Position numbers and translations under genes: made by a program. Under the pieces are notes generated by a model. The model had not been told where the DNA came from and did not search any database. It saw only the letters and a program-made list of their open reading frames with translations. 64,000 nt of DNA from the NCBI RefSeq assembly GCF_004345705.1, contig NZ_SLWV01000002.1, positions 186,001 through 250,000 on the forward strand. Direction: 5' to 3'. Every line of letters starts with the position of its first letter. Position 1 is the stretch's first letter. Origin of the DNA: Marinisporobacter balticus (GTDB lineage: Bacteria > Bacillota > Clostridia > Peptostreptococcales > Thermotaleaceae). Positions 44,925 to 53,162 of this stretch are shown piece after piece.

Positions 44925-45809
44925 CTATTCTTCATCTATTAACCTTACACCGCCTTGCACCATCTTCGTTAAATAATATTTATAATAATGTTGGTGCACG
45001 GATTTCTCTCTGAATTTAGCGACTAACCCTTTAACATCTACTTTATTTTTTTCAAAAATAATACCCACTACTGTACCACTATGGGCAACATTTACACCGA
45101 AACAGCCAAACTTTAACGAAAGTTCTATCATATCTTCAATCTTTTGTTTATATAAAATATTTTGATTTGCTAAAGCACTCATTGTTGCTGCTTTACCAAA
45201 CAAAGAAAAATCTTTTTTTACATAGCTTTCTTCAAACAATTGATAGGCCTTTTCTACTTTTTCTTTATTTTTTGTTCGAAGCAGTTTATGATCTTGCATT
45301 CTAAAAACTTCTGTATTTAGCTTTTTATGGGATTCAAAAACTAAAATATCCAAATTTGGTTGCCAATCAAAACTTTTAATTCTTCTGCCATTTAAATGAT
45401 CAAACAATGTAAGTTTTTTAAAAATCGTACTATCCGTTGGTTCAATTTCAGTACAAATTCTCGCTAATGCGTCTTCTGATAATTTTTTTTCAATTAATTT
45501 TGCTGTAGCAATAGCTGTTGCCCCAATATCTGCTGTACTGCTTGCCATTCCTTTTGCAATGGGAATACGCGAAGAAATATGAATAGAAAAATCATCCCCA
45601 ATTCTTCTTGGTAAACCAAAATATTCTATTGTTTTATACATTGCTGTTATAGCTTTTTTTCTACCTCTATATTTAACGAAATCCTTAGATTCCTCTAGTG
45701 TCACTACTGTATAAAGATCAATTGGATAAGATATTAATTTTTCTCCCTCTCCAATCTCTCCTTGTAATAATTCTCCACAAGAAGCAGGGCATATCGCTTT
45801 AACCTTCAT
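44925..45809 (-). CDS. GHMP kinase, probable L-threonine kinase (PduX-like)
   Basis: A 294-residue GHMP-family kinase. The opening KAICPASCGELLQGEIGEGEKLISYPIDLYTVV and the ATP-binding PIAKGMASSTADIGATAIA (about residue 82-100) match PduX-type L-threonine kinases, and GVNVAHSGTVVGIIF is the C-terminal GHMP motif. PduX makes L-threonine-O-3-phosphate, the substrate of CobD, whose gene lies directly upstream and overlaps it. ATG 45809 has AAAGAGG; the frame to 45845 is unlikely. Substrate is inferred from context and family. Confidence 0.88.
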   Translation of the reverse strand: MKVKAICPASCGELLQGEIGEGEKLISYPIDLYTVVTLEESKDFVKYRGRKKAITAMYKTIEYFGLPRRIGDDFSIHISSRIPIAKGMASSTADIGATAIATAKLIEKKLSEDALARICTEIEPTDSTIFKKLTLFDHLNGRRIKSFDWQPNLDILVFESHKKLNTEVFRMQDHKLLRTKNKEKVEKAYQLFEESYVKKDFSLFGKAATMSALANQNILYKQKIEDMIELSLKFGCFGVNVAHSGTVVGIIFEKNKVDVKGLVAKFREKSVHQHYYKYYLTKMVQGGVRLIDEE

Positions 45810-46878
45810 ACAATACCTCTTTAAATGCATTGATAAATTTTTCATTCTGTTCTCGATTTTTAATCGCTATTCTGTAAAAAGAAGGATCTAAATTTTTATA
45901 ATTATTACAGCTTCTTATTAAAATTTTCTTTTGTAACAAAGCTTCTCTTATGTCTTTCTTTTCATTTAGTAATTGAAACAATATATAATTTGATGCTGGT
46001 TTATATACTTTTATTTTGTCTATCTTTTTTAACGCATCATAAAAATAGGCTCTTTCTGATAAAATCCATGCTCTACTTTCCTTAATATAGTCTTTATCCT
46101 TTAAAACCATTCCTGCCATGGCTGCATAACTATTAATGGTCCAAGGCTCTTTATGATCTTTGATTTTCTCTAATAAGTTCACGTTAACAGTAATTCCATA
46201 TCCGATTCGAAGTCCTGCAAGTGCATAAAACTTTGTGAGTGCTTTTATGATATATAAATTATCATAATCCTTTATAAAAGGCATCATGCTTACGCTATTT
46301 GGATCATCCACAAAATCAGTAAAAGCTTCGTCAATCATTAGATTGATGTTCTTTTTTTTGCAACATTCTAGAATTTTAGTCATTTCTTCTCTACCAATAA
46401 GCTGACTTGTTGGATTATTTGGATTACAAATAACCACTAAATCAAGCTTTTCATCTATTGCCTCTAAAAATTGTTCATCTACTTGAAAATTATTTTCTTC
46501 CTTTAAATAATAATAATTAACGTAGCTTCCTGATCTTAGAAGTGCTCTTTCATATTCTAAAAACGTCGGTGCAAGAATCAAGCTTTTTTTAGGCTTCAGA
46601 TTTGAAATCATAGAAAATATCACTTCTGTAGCGCCATTTCCCACAGTAATATACTCTTTTTCTAAACCATGATAGGTTGCAATATCTTCTATCAATGTAT
46701 TGTATTCAGGATCAGGATAATTTTCAATCACATCCATATTCTCTACCAATGCTTTTTTAAAAGATTTTGGTACACCAAGGGGATTAATATTGGCACTAAA
46801 ATCAATAATTTCTTCTTTTTTTATGCTAAGTCTTTGTGCAATTTCATATATATTCCCACCATGTTTTGCTTTTTTCAT
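45799..46878 (-). CDS. cobD: Threonine-phosphate decarboxylase
   Basis: A 359-residue PLP-dependent aminotransferase-fold enzyme that decarboxylates L-threonine phosphate to (R)-1-aminopropan-2-yl phosphate, the linker of the nucleotide loop. KHGGNIYEIAQRL and DFSANINPLGVP at the N-terminus are typical of CobD, followed by VGNGATEVIFSMI, VICNPNNPTSQLIGREEM, LMIDEAFTDF and the PLP-lysine segment IIKALTKFYALAGLRIGY. GGAGGGGGG precedes the ATG. It is downstream of cbiB, which uses its product. Confidence 0.94.
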   Translation of the reverse strand: MKKAKHGGNIYEIAQRLSIKKEEIIDFSANINPLGVPKSFKKALVENMDVIENYPDPEYNTLIEDIATYHGLEKEYITVGNGATEVIFSMISNLKPKKSLILAPTFLEYERALLRSGSYVNYYYLKEENNFQVDEQFLEAIDEKLDLVVICNPNNPTSQLIGREEMTKILECCKKKNINLMIDEAFTDFVDDPNSVSMMPFIKDYDNLYIIKALTKFYALAGLRIGYGITVNVNLLEKIKDHKEPWTINSYAAMAGMVLKDKDYIKESRAWILSERAYFYDALKKIDKIKVYKPASNYILFQLLNEKKDIREALLQKKILIRSCNNYKNLDPSFYRIAIKNREQNEKFINAFKEVLYEG

Positions 46879-46908
46879 TATATCCCCCCTCCTTTGAAGC
46901 TTTACGTA

Positions 46909-47877
46909 TTATAAAGTGATCCCAATTTTCAATATTATAAATACCATGAAACTTACAAATGATGTGCCATACATCATTTGTATACTTCTATTTATATCTT
47001 CTTTTTCTAATACTTTTAATGGATCCCCAATAGTTGGTTTATAAACTTTTTGTCCAAAATAAGTATTTATTCCTCCAATTTGTATCCCTAAAGCTCCAGC
47101 TACAGCTGATTCTGGATAAGCACAATTTGGACTTTTATGATTCCTTCTATCTCTTTTTATTATTTTTATACAATTTTTCCAATCATATTTTAACGCAAAA
47201 GATACAATAATCATAAAAAATGCGGTTAATCGAGCTGGAATATAATTTAGCAGATCATCAAATTTTGCAGAAGCCCATCCAAAATAAAGATATCTTTCAT
47301 TTTTATATCCAACCATCGAATCAAGCGTGTTCGCAGCTTTATATGCCATTCCAAGTGGCGCTCCACCTAAAATTATATAAAATAAAGGCGCAATGATCCC
47401 ATCTGTTGTATTCTCGGCAACCGTTTCTATGGTAGCCCTTACAATTTCTTCTTCGTTTAGCTGACTCGTTTCTCTTCCTACAATATAAGATAGATATTTT
47501 CTTGCCTCATGAATATTTCCATTTTCTAATTGTAAAAGCACCTTTCTACTTTCAATATCTAAACTTTTCGCTGCTAATATCTGAAAAATAAGAAAACACT
47601 CTATCCCATAGCCTATATACGGATGAATCAACTTAGCACTATAAATCAATGAAAAGGGGATAAGATACGCAGTACTCACAACGATAATCGTCAAAAATAC
47701 ACCAATTAATTTCTCATGATCATTACTTTTACAAAATCGTCTTAAGATTTTTTCTATATTTTTTATACCGCGCCCTACAAATATGATCGGGTGGGGCAAG
47801 CAATAAGGATCTCCCCATATTAAATCTGCTATATATCCAATCGTTATAATTTTTACCATTATTCCTATCGTGATCAT
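46909..47877 (-). CDS. cbiB: Adenosylcobinamide-phosphate synthase
   Basis: A 322-residue membrane protein with about five hydrophobic segments that attaches aminopropanol phosphate to adenosylcobyric acid. Conserved pieces are ADLIWGDPYCLPHPIIFVGRGIKNIE, YIVGRETSQLNEEEIVRATIETVAENTTDGIIAPLFYIILGGAPLGMAYKA, TLDSMVGYKNERY, SPNCAYPESAVAGALGIQIGG. In the literature the same enzyme is also called CobD in aerobes, a naming overlap with the decarboxylase. The start lies two bases after the cobQ stop. Confidence 0.95.
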   Translation of the reverse strand: MITIGIMVKIITIGYIADLIWGDPYCLPHPIIFVGRGIKNIEKILRRFCKSNDHEKLIGVFLTIIVVSTAYLIPFSLIYSAKLIHPYIGYGIECFLIFQILAAKSLDIESRKVLLQLENGNIHEARKYLSYIVGRETSQLNEEEIVRATIETVAENTTDGIIAPLFYIILGGAPLGMAYKAANTLDSMVGYKNERYLYFGWASAKFDDLLNYIPARLTAFFMIIVSFALKYDWKNCIKIIKRDRRNHKSPNCAYPESAVAGALGIQIGGINTYFGQKVYKPTIGDPLKVLEKEDINRSIQMMYGTSFVSFMVFIILKIGITL

Positions 47878-47879
47878 CT

Positions 47880-49406
47880 TTATTCCCCTTGAACAATTTT
47901 ATATATTCTCTCTAAATCGACATTTTCTCGAACAATTTTTGCAAGCTTATCATACTCTTTTTCTTTGAATGCGCTAAAACTTTCTAAATCACTTTCTTTT
48001 TCCTCTAATCCTTTTTCTTTTCTTATATTATTTAAAATCTTCCTTGTAAATAAAATGTTGTCAAATATCCCATGTATGTACGTTCCCATTACATTGCCCG
48101 TAGCATTAATTGCCCCATCTTCAATAGAAGCTTCTTCCCCAAGACTTTTTTTTATGTGATTTAAAACAAAACTCTCTTTTCCTAATTTTGTTTGACCCAT
48201 ATGTATTTCATATCCAGTAACAGACATGCCTTTGATTCCTTCAAAAGCATTTTTTGAACTTGCAATAACTTCTGCTTCTACTTGAGTCGTTGTCTTTTCC
48301 ATTTCAAAGACGGTTTCTGCATCTAATAAACCTAGTCCATTGATTTCTTTAATTTCACTTTCTGTTTCATATGGATCACTCAATTTTTTTCCTAACATTT
48401 GATATCCACCACAAACACCAATAATTGTTTTCCCTTGACGATTTAATCTAAAAATTTCTTCATCTAGTCGCGTTTCTTTTAAGTAAATCAAATCTTCAAT
48501 AGTATTTTTTGATCCTGGAATAATGAGTAAATCTGGATTGCCAATCTGTTGCCCTCTCATAACATATCTTAGCTTTACATCCTCTTGTGTTTCAAACACA
48601 TTAAAATCTGTAAAATTAGATACATGTGGAAGATACAATACAGCAACTTCTATTTGCCCTTCCCCATCCCTTTTATGCCTAAATCGCTCTGCTAAACTAT
48701 CCTCATCTTCTATTTGTACATTATAATAGGGCACTACCCCTAAAACAGGTAGTTTAATTAAATCTTCTATCATCTTAATTCCAGGTTTTAATATTTCTAC
48801 ATCTCCACGGAATTTATTAATAATAATCCCTTTTACGCGCTTTCTTTCTTCTTCAGTTAAGAGCATGATGGTTCCATAGATCGATGCAAAAACGCCTCCA
48901 CGGTCTATATCTCCAATTAGAATCACGGGTGAATCTGACATTTCTGCCATGCCCATATTGACAATATCTTTGTCTCTTAAGTTAATTTCAGCTGGACTTC
49001 CTGCACCTTCCAATAAAACAATGTCATGTTCTTTCGCTAAATGGTTAAAAGATTCTTTTACCATTTTACCTAAACTTTCTTTGAATGCATGATATTCTAT
49101 TGCTGACATGTTTTGATATACTTTTCCATTCAAAATCACTTGACATTTTTTATCTGTTGTTGGCTTTAAAAGAACAGGATTCATAAGTACACTTGGTTGC
49201 ACACACGCAGCTTCTGCTTGAACCACCTGTGCTCTTCCCATCTCTAATCCTTTTTTTGTAATATAAGAGTTTAGTGCCATATTTTGTGACTTAAAAGGAG
49301 CTACCTTATAACCATCTTGATAAAAAATTCTACAAAACGCCGCAGTAAGTAGACTTTTTCCTACAGAGGAAGCTGTTCCCTGAAACATCAAACTTTTATT
49401 TTTCAT
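47880..49406 (-). CDS. cobQ: Cobyric acid synthase (adenosylcobyrate amidase)
   Basis: A 508-residue glutamine-dependent amidase that amidates side chains b, d, e and g. The N-terminal dethiobiotin-synthase-like ATPase domain has MFQGTASSVGKSLLTAAFCR, APFKSQNMALNSYIT and VLLEGAGSPAEINL. The C-terminal class I glutaminase-like domain has LLIIPGSKNTIEDL, IIGVCGGYQMLG with the catalytic Cys, and GTYIHGIFDN. ATG 49406 is chosen over GTG 49415, which is only two bases from AGGAG. It overlaps cbiA. In Salmonella the name is cbiP. Confidence 0.95.
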   Translation of the reverse strand: MKNKSLMFQGTASSVGKSLLTAAFCRIFYQDGYKVAPFKSQNMALNSYITKKGLEMGRAQVVQAEAACVQPSVLMNPVLLKPTTDKKCQVILNGKVYQNMSAIEYHAFKESLGKMVKESFNHLAKEHDIVLLEGAGSPAEINLRDKDIVNMGMAEMSDSPVILIGDIDRGGVFASIYGTIMLLTEEERKRVKGIIINKFRGDVEILKPGIKMIEDLIKLPVLGVVPYYNVQIEDEDSLAERFRHKRDGEGQIEVAVLYLPHVSNFTDFNVFETQEDVKLRYVMRGQQIGNPDLLIIPGSKNTIEDLIYLKETRLDEEIFRLNRQGKTIIGVCGGYQMLGKKLSDPYETESEIKEINGLGLLDAETVFEMEKTTTQVEAEVIASSKNAFEGIKGMSVTGYEIHMGQTKLGKESFVLNHIKKSLGEEASIEDGAINATGNVMGTYIHGIFDNILFTRKILNNIRKEKGLEEKESDLESFSAFKEKEYDKLAKIVRENVDLERIYKIVQGE

Positions 49407-50799
49407 TATCTTCACGACTCCTATCTTTATATAGCAAACAATTCTTCACAAAATCCTTTGCCACATTCATATTACTATAAAAATGAATATGTGCATATGC
49501 CCCAAGGGCATTCTTCTTTTTAAATCCACATTTCCACGTCTTTATTTTTTCACCATTTTTGATTTTATCTACGGTATACATACAATCATTTTCTTTATCA
49601 TCCTCCACCATAGAACGATGAAATTCATGGGCTTTCACACTATTATTCTCTTTTGCAATGACACAAGGGGCTTCTATATTTACATGTACATATCCAAATC
49701 TTTGTAATCTTTTTGTCATTGTAGCTTCTGTACCAAACACGCCTACCATCTCATACTTTTTTCCCTCTAGCGTTGTAATGCCTTTGGTTAAATACATGAG
49801 TCCTCCACATTCAGCATAAGTAGGCATTCCTTTTTCAATGACTTCTTTCATACTTTTTTTCATAGAAAGATTCTCTTCTAATTCTTTTCCAAACACTTCT
49901 GGAAAGCCTCCTCCTATGTATAAACCATGTAAATTTTTAGGAATTTCTTGATCATATAGGGGACTAAAAAAAATTAAATTTGCGCCTAACTCTTTCAGTA
50001 AATCTAGATTATCTTCATAATAAAAATTAAAAGATTCATCATAAGCAACGCCAATATTAATATTTTCTACAATTCTTTCTTGTATTGTAGGTCTTAAATT
50101 TAAATCCTTTGCTTCATTTCCAATGGCTACTAAAGCATCTATATCTATGGTTTTTTCTACCATATCTCCTATTTCTTCTATTTTTGTTTCTAAATCTTTT
50201 ACTTCAACGCTAGGAATCAATCCTAAATGTCTACTTTCTAATTGAATATTGGGATTGGGTTTTAAATACCCTACACATTTTATTTTTGTATCTCTTTCTA
50301 TAATTTCTTTCAGTAGCTCATAATGTGCCTCTCCAGAAATATTATTAATAATAATTCCCTTTATATCTACATCATGATCATATTGTTTATATCCTAGGAC
50401 TTGTGCAGCTGCACTTAAAGACATACCTTTTCCATTTATAATCAATATGACTGGCGCCTCAATAATCTTTGAAACATGGGCAGTACTTCCTGCATCTCTT
50501 TGTGTGCCATATCCATCATATAAACCCATAACCCCTTCTACAATGGATATATCCTTATCTAATGCATTTTTCATAAATAAATTCAGAACCGTTTCTTCAT
50601 TTAACATCCAACTATCTAAATTTCTAGATTTATTTTTTGTAACAAAACTATGAAAAGCAGGATCTATATAATCAGGTCCTACTTTAAAAGGACCTACATT
50701 GCATCCCCTTTTTTTTAGGGCAGCCATAATACCTGTGGAAATCGTTGTTTTTCCCACACCACTTTGGGTTCCTGCTAATACCAATCTAGGTAGTCCCAT
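49396..50799 (-). CDS. cbiA: Cobyrinate a,c-diamide synthase
   Basis: A protein of 467 residues that amidates the a and c side chains of cobyrinate. The ATP site is LVLAGTQSGVGKTTISTGIMAAL, followed by GPFKVGPDYIDPAFH, VEGVMGLYDGYG and, in the glutaminase part, LYIGGGFPEVFGKEL and PTYAECGGLMYLTKGI with the catalytic Cys. Three ATGs (50808, 50805, 50799) lie close together; AAGGGG leaves proper spacing only for 50799. It is the first gene behind the cobalamin riboswitch. Confidence 0.94.
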   Translation of the reverse strand: MGLPRLVLAGTQSGVGKTTISTGIMAALKKRGCNVGPFKVGPDYIDPAFHSFVTKNKSRNLDSWMLNEETVLNLFMKNALDKDISIVEGVMGLYDGYGTQRDAGSTAHVSKIIEAPVILIINGKGMSLSAAAQVLGYKQYDHDVDIKGIIINNISGEAHYELLKEIIERDTKIKCVGYLKPNPNIQLESRHLGLIPSVEVKDLETKIEEIGDMVEKTIDIDALVAIGNEAKDLNLRPTIQERIVENINIGVAYDESFNFYYEDNLDLLKELGANLIFFSPLYDQEIPKNLHGLYIGGGFPEVFGKELEENLSMKKSMKEVIEKGMPTYAECGGLMYLTKGITTLEGKKYEMVGVFGTEATMTKRLQRFGYVHVNIEAPCVIAKENNSVKAHEFHRSMVEDDKENDCMYTVDKIKNGEKIKTWKCGFKKKNALGAYAHIHFYSNMNVAKDFVKNCLLYKDRSREDNEK

Positions 50800-50814
50800 A
50801 TCCATCATCCCCTT

Positions 50815-50846
50815 ATAAAAAATACCCTAACCAACATTGGCTAGGG
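50815..50846 (-). terminator. Terminator of the cobalamin riboswitch
   Basis: CCCTAGCCA and TGGTTAGGG (one G-U pair) form a 9-bp stem around four bases (50846-50825), followed by TATTTTTTAT on the minus strand. It lies between the aptamer and cbiA and should form when adenosylcobalamin is bound. Confidence 0.88.
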
Positions 50847-50899
50847 CATGAATATACTAAAATTCTACTTTCCTTCCCGCCGAAGGTACTGCAACGAAT

Positions 50900-51058
50900 A
50901 AAATAGGTAAGTCTCCTGACTCGTGAATCAATTTACTCTCAACGTCTTCCCTGTATAATACAAGTGACTTTTAGTTGATTTCATCCTCACTTACAGTAGC
51001 GGGGGCTGTGTCGGAATCTCACCGAACTTCCTTTTTCAGTCTTATGACACCTATTTTT
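50900..51058 (-). promoter_or_regulatory. Cobalamin (AdoCbl) riboswitch
   Basis: The minus strand carries the full set of cobalamin-element marks: AATAGGTGTCA, AAAAGGGAA-like AAAAAGGAAG, GGTGAGATTCCGACACAGCCCCCGCTACTGT (B12 box), GGGAAGACG and GAGTCAGGAGACTTACCTATT, with AATAGGT/ACCTATT closing P1. It lies in front of cbiA and upstream of a terminator, so it is expected to switch the cbi-hem unit off when cobalamin is plentiful. Confidence 0.96.
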
Positions 51059-51076
51059 TCTTATTTACTTTATTTT

Positions 51077-51105
51077 ATCCTATCAAAAAATGACATGTAT
51101 TTCAA
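51077..51105 (-). promoter_or_regulatory. Promoter of the cbi-hem unit
   Basis: On the minus strand TTGAAA (51105-51100), 17 bases, then TAGGAT (51082-51077). The start would be near 51070, just before the aptamer, so the riboswitch has its own promoter and does not need read-through from cobC. Confidence 0.6.
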
Positions 51106-51133
51106 TCTATTTTACATAATATGCACATATATT

Positions 51134-51730
51134 TTACTGATTAAAAGCAGTCAATACAGGAAAGCCATCTATCATTTCAATGGTAGATATTCCACAATAA
51201 TCCACTTTGTACTTCCAATAATCTTCTATTCCTCTTCCAATCAGATAAGCTAAAATTGCACGGATACATCCAGCATGAATTACCATTAAGATATTTCCTT
51301 TTTTATACGTATGCATAATTTTTTCAACTTCTTTTGTAACTCTTTCATACATTTGGCTGACACTTTCCCCTTTAAGGGCCGACATCCCTATCCAATCATT
51401 TTCCCACTCTTTTAATTTTTGTGGGTATTTTTCTTTTATTTCTTTGTAGCTTAATCCTTCCCACAACCCAAAATTCATTTCTCTTAAATTTCTTTCTATG
51501 GTTATTTTCACATGATGATTTCTATTGATAATTTCTGCCGTTTTCATTGTTCTATCTAAATCACTACTTATAATATGATCTATATTTTTACGTTTTAATT
51601 TTTCACGAACCTTTTCTGCCTGTAAAAACCCTTTTTGAGTTAAGCAACTATCATCCCAACCATAATATAATCCGGCAGCATTATGCTCCGTCTCTCCATG
51701 TCTTACAAATATTAATTCAATCAAACTCAT
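51134..51730 (-). CDS. cobC: Histidine phosphatase family protein, probable alpha-ribazole phosphatase
   Basis: A 198-residue phosphoglycerate-mutase-like phosphatase. The catalytic signature FVRHGETEHNAAGLYYGWDD is at residues 8-27; further on are SDLDRTMKTAEII, LREMNFGLWEGLSYKEI and the second histidine in MVIHAGCIRAIL. Placement behind cobS and cobU supports removal of the 5'-phosphate from alpha-ribazole phosphate or from adenosylcobalamin phosphate in the last step. Such phosphatases look alike, so context decides. Confidence 0.85.
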   Translation of the reverse strand: MSLIELIFVRHGETEHNAAGLYYGWDDSCLTQKGFLQAEKVREKLKRKNIDHIISSDLDRTMKTAEIINRNHHVKITIERNLREMNFGLWEGLSYKEIKEKYPQKLKEWENDWIGMSALKGESVSQMYERVTKEVEKIMHTYKKGNILMVIHAGCIRAILAYLIGRGIEDYWKYKVDYCGISTIEMIDGFPVLTAFNQ

Positions 51731-51740
51731 CCCCTGCTTT

Positions 51741-52466
51741 CTAAATGATTAGAAAATAGAACAAATAAACAAGCTCTGATAACTCACACAAAGCCCCTAA
51801 TGTATCTCCAGTCATTCCTCCAATTTTGCTGCTAATATGCCTTACATACCAAAGGCTAAAACATAATCCTATCAACATAAAAGGAAGTGCCCAAATATTT
51901 ATAAGGGATATGACAGCTGTGATACTCATAGCGATCATTACATGTTTATTGTTTGTCTTTCCTATGAACATATTTCCCATCCCACTGCTTCTGGCATAAA
52001 TAGAAAATCTTGCTCCATAAATAATACATAACCTTGAAAAAACAGGCATAAGTAATAAGATTTCATACACTTTTGAAAGATCCAAGCTATTTATAAATGC
52101 AATTTTCAAAATCAAACTCAAAAAAATTACTAATGCAGCATTTGTTCCTAATCTACTATCTTTCATAATTTCTAGTATTCGGTCCTTAGGTCGATTACTA
52201 TAAACACCATCAAAGGTATCTCCTAATCCATCTAGATGCAATCCTCCTGTAATAAAAACTTCTACAATAACAGCCATAACAGAAGCCAAAAATGCACCAC
52301 CTAATTTATAACCAATATAGTGAACAGATACAACGAACATACCAATAATCAATCCTACAAGTGGAAAATAGATGATTCCTTCTGAAAAATCCTTTTCATC
52401 TGCTTTTAAATTTATGTTAATAGGAATTCGCGTTAAAAATTGTAGGATTAAAACAAATTTTTTCAT
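51741..52466 (-). CDS. cobS: Adenosylcobinamide-GDP ribazoletransferase (cobalamin synthase)
   Basis: A 241-residue membrane protein with about six hydrophobic segments that joins alpha-ribazole (phosphate) to adenosylcobinamide-GDP. Signatures are LQFLTRIPI near the start, YFPLVGLIIGMFV, the active-site segment GGLHLDGLGDTFDGVYSNRPKDRILEIMKDSRLGTNAAL and GGMTGDTLGALCELSEL near the end. It lies 16 bases after cobU and 10 before cobC. Confidence 0.95.
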   Translation of the reverse strand: MKKFVLILQFLTRIPININLKADEKDFSEGIIYFPLVGLIIGMFVVSVHYIGYKLGGAFLASVMAVIVEVFITGGLHLDGLGDTFDGVYSNRPKDRILEIMKDSRLGTNAALVIFLSLILKIAFINSLDLSKVYEILLLMPVFSRLCIIYGARFSIYARSSGMGNMFIGKTNNKHVMIAMSITAVISLINIWALPFMLIGLCFSLWYVRHISSKIGGMTGDTLGALCELSELVYLFYFLII

Positions 52467-52482
52467 AAAGCATTATTTCCTC

Positions 52483-53043
52483 CTATTTCAATTTCATGGG
52501 TAGTCCTGAAACAGTAAAATATACTTCTTCTGCCTCTTTTGCAATGATTTGATTCATTCTTCCTGCAATATCTCTAAATATCCGTGATATTCTGTTTTCT
52601 GGTACAATTCCCATGCCTAACTCATTGGTAACCATAATGCACCATAAGTCATTTTCACGAATAGACCCCATCATTTTTTTGATCTGTTTTTTTATTTTTT
52701 CTTCAATTTTATCAATTTCTTCATGACTTATTTTATCCCAACATACATCCTCTTCGAACATTAAATTGGTAACCATAATCGTAATACAGTCTATCAAAAT
52801 AATTTTATATTCTTTATCTATTCCTTGTATCAACGTATGTAAGTCCTTGTATCCTTCGTAAGTAATCCAATCCTTTGGTCTTGACTCCCTATGTTTTTTA
52901 ATTCTATCCTTCATGCCTTCATCAAAAGGAATAGCTGTAGCCAAATAAACAACCGATTTTTCTGATTTTTTTGCTAAATCCTCAGCAAAATTACTTTTTC
53001 CGCTTCTTGCACCACCTGTAACCAATGTGATTTTTCCAGTCAT
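52483..53043 (-). CDS. cobU: Adenosylcobinamide kinase / adenosylcobinamide-phosphate guanylyltransferase
   Basis: A protein of 186 residues, bifunctional in the family. The P-loop LVTGGARSGKSNFAE is near the N-terminus, followed by VVYLATAIPFDEGMKDRIKKHRESRP with the His used in guanylylation, WITYEG, ILIDCITIMVTNLM and VTNELGMGIVPENRISRIFRDIAGRMNQ. ATG 53043 has AGAGGTGAT; the frame to 53067 adds eight residues over that site and is rejected. No cobalamin riboswitch lies in front of it. Confidence 0.94.
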   Translation of the reverse strand: MTGKITLVTGGARSGKSNFAEDLAKKSEKSVVYLATAIPFDEGMKDRIKKHRESRPKDWITYEGYKDLHTLIQGIDKEYKIILIDCITIMVTNLMFEEDVCWDKISHEEIDKIEEKIKKQIKKMMGSIRENDLWCIMVTNELGMGIVPENRISRIFRDIAGRMNQIIAKEAEEVYFTVSGLPMKLK

Positions 53044-53087
53044 ATGATCACCTCTTTCTATCCACATGCTACCCTTTATGCTATTTC

Positions 53088-53121
53088 AAAAAAATAAGTC
53101 CCATTTTAGTGGGCCTTATTT
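53088..53121 (-). terminator. Terminator after the lipase-like gene
   Basis: AAATAAGGCCCA and TGGGACTTATTT pair with one mismatch around a 6-base loop, followed on the minus strand by seven T residues. It separates cobU from the upstream lipase-like gene. Confidence 0.88.
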
Positions 53122-53162
53122 CACTAAACTAAACTATATCAGATTTTTTATATACATGCAAT

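Noticed and set aside
53044..53090. A second cobalamin riboswitch before cobU
   Set aside because: The gap between the lipase terminator and cobU is under 50 bases and contains no B12 box.
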